This document shows positions 62,321 to 64,000 of a stretch of 64,000 nucleotides of DNA, in pieces. This stretch comes from Halostreptopolyspora alba (lineage in GTDB: Bacteria; Actinomycetota; Actinomycetes; Streptosporangiales; Streptosporangiaceae), in the NCBI GenBank assembly GCA_003725585.1, contig RJMB01000006.1, forward strand, positions 62,001 to 126,000, given 5' to 3'. The notes under the pieces were generated by a model. The model saw nothing but the letters and a program-made list of their open reading frames with translations, did no database searches and was not told the origin of the DNA. Position 1 is the stretch's first letter. Every line of letters starts with the position of its first letter. The position numbers and the translations under genes are program-made.

Positions 62321-64000
62321 ACCGGTATCCGTGGGGCACACCCAAGAGAACCCCGGAGACCACCCGCGCACCATGGTCGCTGCGGCGCCGCGTGACGGTC
62401 CTGCTGACGGTGGTGACCGTCGTGCTGGTGGCATCGGTGTCGGTCATCACCGCCGCCGCCCTGTCGGCGCGCGAGTCCCTGGCGCGCCAGGTCGACCAAC
62501 TCACCCCGGCCCAGACCGCGATCCAGCAGACCAGCTCCGCCTACCTGAACCAGGACAACGGGATCCGGGGCTACGCTCTCACCTCCGACCTCGAGTTCCT
62601 CGAACCCTACGAGGAGGGCAAACGCACCCTCGGGGAGAACCGGCCGATCCTCAAGGACGTGGTCGACGAGGACGGCGAGACCGACCCCGCCATCCAGCGC
62701 CTGCTCGACGCCGGCGACGCCTGGCGGAAGGACTTCGCCGAACCCACGCTGTCCAAGGTGCACGCCGGCAAGGAGGTCAGCGCCGAGGACTACCAGCTCG
62801 GCCGTGAGCGCTTCAACGAGCTGCGTACCGCGGCCCACGAAGCCGAGACGCAGGTCGACGAGGAGCTCCAGGAGGCCCGCGAGGGGCTGACCGTGGCGAC
62901 CCAGCAGGTGGTGGCCCTGCTGATCCTGGTGGGGATCGTGGTCGCGATCATGTCCGTGTTCCTGTGGGTGATGTTGCAGCACTGGGTGCTTCGCCCGCTG
63001 GACGAGCTGGTCAGCCATCTGCGGCAGGTGTCGGAGGGCTACTACGCCCACCGCATCGAGTTGCAGGGGCCACCCGAGATCGAGCGGGTCGGCCGCGACG
63101 TCGACGCCATGCGCGAGCGCATCGTCAACGACCTCCACGAGGTGGGCGTGGCCCGCCGAAAGCTGCAGGAGCAGTCGGAGCTGCTGGAGCGCCAGACCGA
63201 CGAGCTGCGCCGATCCAACATGGAGCTGGAGCAGTTCGCCTACGTGGCCTCGCACGACCTCCAGGAGCCGCTGCGCAAGGTCGCCAGCTTCTGCCAGCTG
63301 CTGCAGCGCCGCTACCACGGTCAGCTCGACGACCGCGCCGACTCCTACATCGACTTCGCGGTCGAGGGCGCCAAGCGGATGCAGACCCTGATCAACGACC
63401 TGCTGGCGTTCTCCCGCGTCGGCCGTACCAAGAACTTCGCCCCGGTGGACCTCAACGAGGCCCTGCAGGACGCCCTCAGCAATCTGGAGGCCCGTCTGGA
63501 GGAAGCCGACGCGGTCGTCACCGGTGACGACCTGCCCACGGTCGAGGGCGACCAGACACTGCTCACGCAGGTGTTCTTCAACCTCGTCGGCAACGCCGTG
63601 AAGTTCCGCGGGGAACGGGCGGCCCGCGTGCACGTGAGCGTGGAACGCCAGGGTGACGAGTGGGTCTTCTGCTGCACCGACAACGGGATCGGGATCGAAC
63701 CGCAGTACGCGGAGCGCGTGTTCGTGATATTCCAGCGGCTCCACACGCGCGACAAGTACGGCGGGACCGGGATTGGCCTGGCGATGTGCAGGAAGATCGT
63801 CGAGTTCCACGGGGGGCGCATTTGGCTGGGGAGTAATCCGGAACCGACGGGTACCCGGATATGCTGGTCCCTGCCCGCCGATGTCGAGGCCCAGGAAGAG
63901 ATGGCCGAAGGGAACGCTGAGAGCGATTCCGCGGGTTCGGAACCCGCCTCGATCGGCGAGGGGGACGAGCACGAATCCCCTAGCGCGGCCGGGGACGGCC
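62317..64000 (+). CDS. Sensor histidine kinase, CHASE3-like + HAMP, 3' end outside window
   Basis: At least 561 codons; the frame stays open to the window edge. Order: basic N-terminus, transmembrane helix (about 25-48), an extracellular helical bundle of CHASE3 type (about 50-190), second helix (about 193-220), HAMP, coiled coil (E-L-L-E-R-Q-T-D-E-L-R-R-S-N-M-E-L-E-Q), HisKA with phosphoacceptor in A-S-H-D-L-Q-E-P-L-R-K, HATPase with N-L-V-G-N-A-V-K-F and D-N-G-I-G-I, then an acidic Ser/Glu-rich tail. The GTG overlaps the PP2C stop, so the two form a coupled pair: kinase sensing outside, PP2C output inside. Confidence 0.95.
   Translation, partial: MNRYPWGTPKRTPETTRAPWSLRRRVTVLLTVVTVVLVASVSVITAAALSARESLARQVDQLTPAQTAIQQTSSAYLNQDNGIRGYALTSDLEFLEPYEEGKRTLGENRPILKDVVDEDGETDPAIQRLLDAGDAWRKDFAEPTLSKVHAGKEVSAEDYQLGRERFNELRTAAHEAETQVDEELQEAREGLTVATQQVVALLILVGIVVAIMSVFLWVMLQHWVLRPLDELVSHLRQVSEGYYAHRIELQGPPEIERVGRDVDAMRERIVNDLHEVGVARRKLQEQSELLERQTDELRRSNMELEQFAYVASHDLQEPLRKVASFCQLLQRRYHGQLDDRADSYIDFAVEGAKRMQTLINDLLAFSRVGRTKNFAPVDLNEALQDALSNLEARLEEADAVVTGDDLPTVEGDQTLLTQVFFNLVGNAVKFRGERAARVHVSVERQGDEWVFCCTDNGIGIEPQYAERVFVIFQRLHTRDKYGGTGIGLAMCRKIVEFHGGRIWLGSNPEPTGTRICWSLPADVEAQEEMAEGNAESDSAGSEPASIGEGDEHESPSAAGDG

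Noticed and set aside
62107-63972. 621-codon open frame on the minus strand
   Set aside because: It is a shadow of the sensor kinase on the + strand, whose frame runs off the window end. The minus translation is low-complexity (Val/Gly/Asp/His-rich) with no domain.

Overview
The window is about 70% G+C, single-chromosome-style DNA from an actinobacterium. A WhiB1-type Fe-S regulator, Kgd (the fused E2/E1 2-oxoglutarate dehydrogenase subunit), an XRE regulator paired with a DUF397 protein, DUF6104, DUF3618, DUF4429 and DUF6286 proteins, SigB/SigF-type sigma with its anti-sigma, and many GTG or leaderless starts all point to Actinomycetes. The combination fits Nocardiopsaceae (Nocardiopsis-like) best, but this is inference without a database search. 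Both ends cut through genes: a PdtaS-like histidine kinase at the left and a CHASE3-like/HAMP histidine kinase at the right.

Layout. 1-5.2 kb: kinase end, whiB1 with a CRP-type site, lipid kinase, anti-sigma/sigma pair, acetyltransferase. 5.7-11.6 kb: malic enzyme, XRE/DUF397 pair, quinone-oxidoreductase-like enzyme, PadR/DUF4097 operon with repeated operator boxes. 11.4-15.3 kb: kgd with a tiny DUF6104 gene behind it. 15.9-23.8 kb: SDR enzyme, BlaI-type repressor, aminotransferase, methyltransferase, an M16 protease pair, a membrane-anchored Ser/Thr kinase. 23.9-36.6 kb is more accessory and eroded: an lpd pseudogene, two paralogous secreted peptidoglycan-binding proteins, a divergent MFS/HxlR pair with twin operators, a two-component system, an acyltransferase, oxidoreductases, a frameshifted membrane protein, an IS630-like remnant and a sulfotransferase-like gene. 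36.6-41.3 kb: an odd short tRNA with a Leu anticodon, bcp, a CDP-alcohol phosphatidyltransferase, a PLP enzyme and a DUF6286 protein. 41.4-47 kb: a Doc toxin-antitoxin module bracketed by a 101-bp perfect duplication of the end of sdaA, followed by sdaA, glyA, gcvH, gcvT and a tandem glycine riboswitch, so that glycine cleavage, serine formation and serine deamination are encoded side by side. 47.3-48.8 kb: a MurG-like transferase and a small membrane protein.

The most interesting locus is 48.9-51.2 kb. A Ro60/Rsr (TROVE plus vWA) gene is preceded, on the same strand, by four RNA-like elements that share a 26-base block. The gene-proximal element contains a circularly permuted tRNA top half (T-arm, acceptor helix capped by a UACG tetraloop, D-arm) on a long stem, the architecture of bacterial YrlA-type Y RNAs. 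A second element keeps the same long stem but carries different hairpins, and the two distal ones share a long hairpin whose helices covary around an identical 10-base loop. This looks like a diversified family of Y RNAs serving one Ro protein.

51.3-64 kb: DAHP synthase, a DUF4429 protein, a proline iminopeptidase, a ferredoxin, an array of 134-bp repeats, a ferredoxin-reductase-like enzyme with an asparaginase, an exonuclease-like protein lacking its catalytic acids, a heme oxygenase/TetR operon, and a PP2C response regulator translationally coupled to a sensor kinase.
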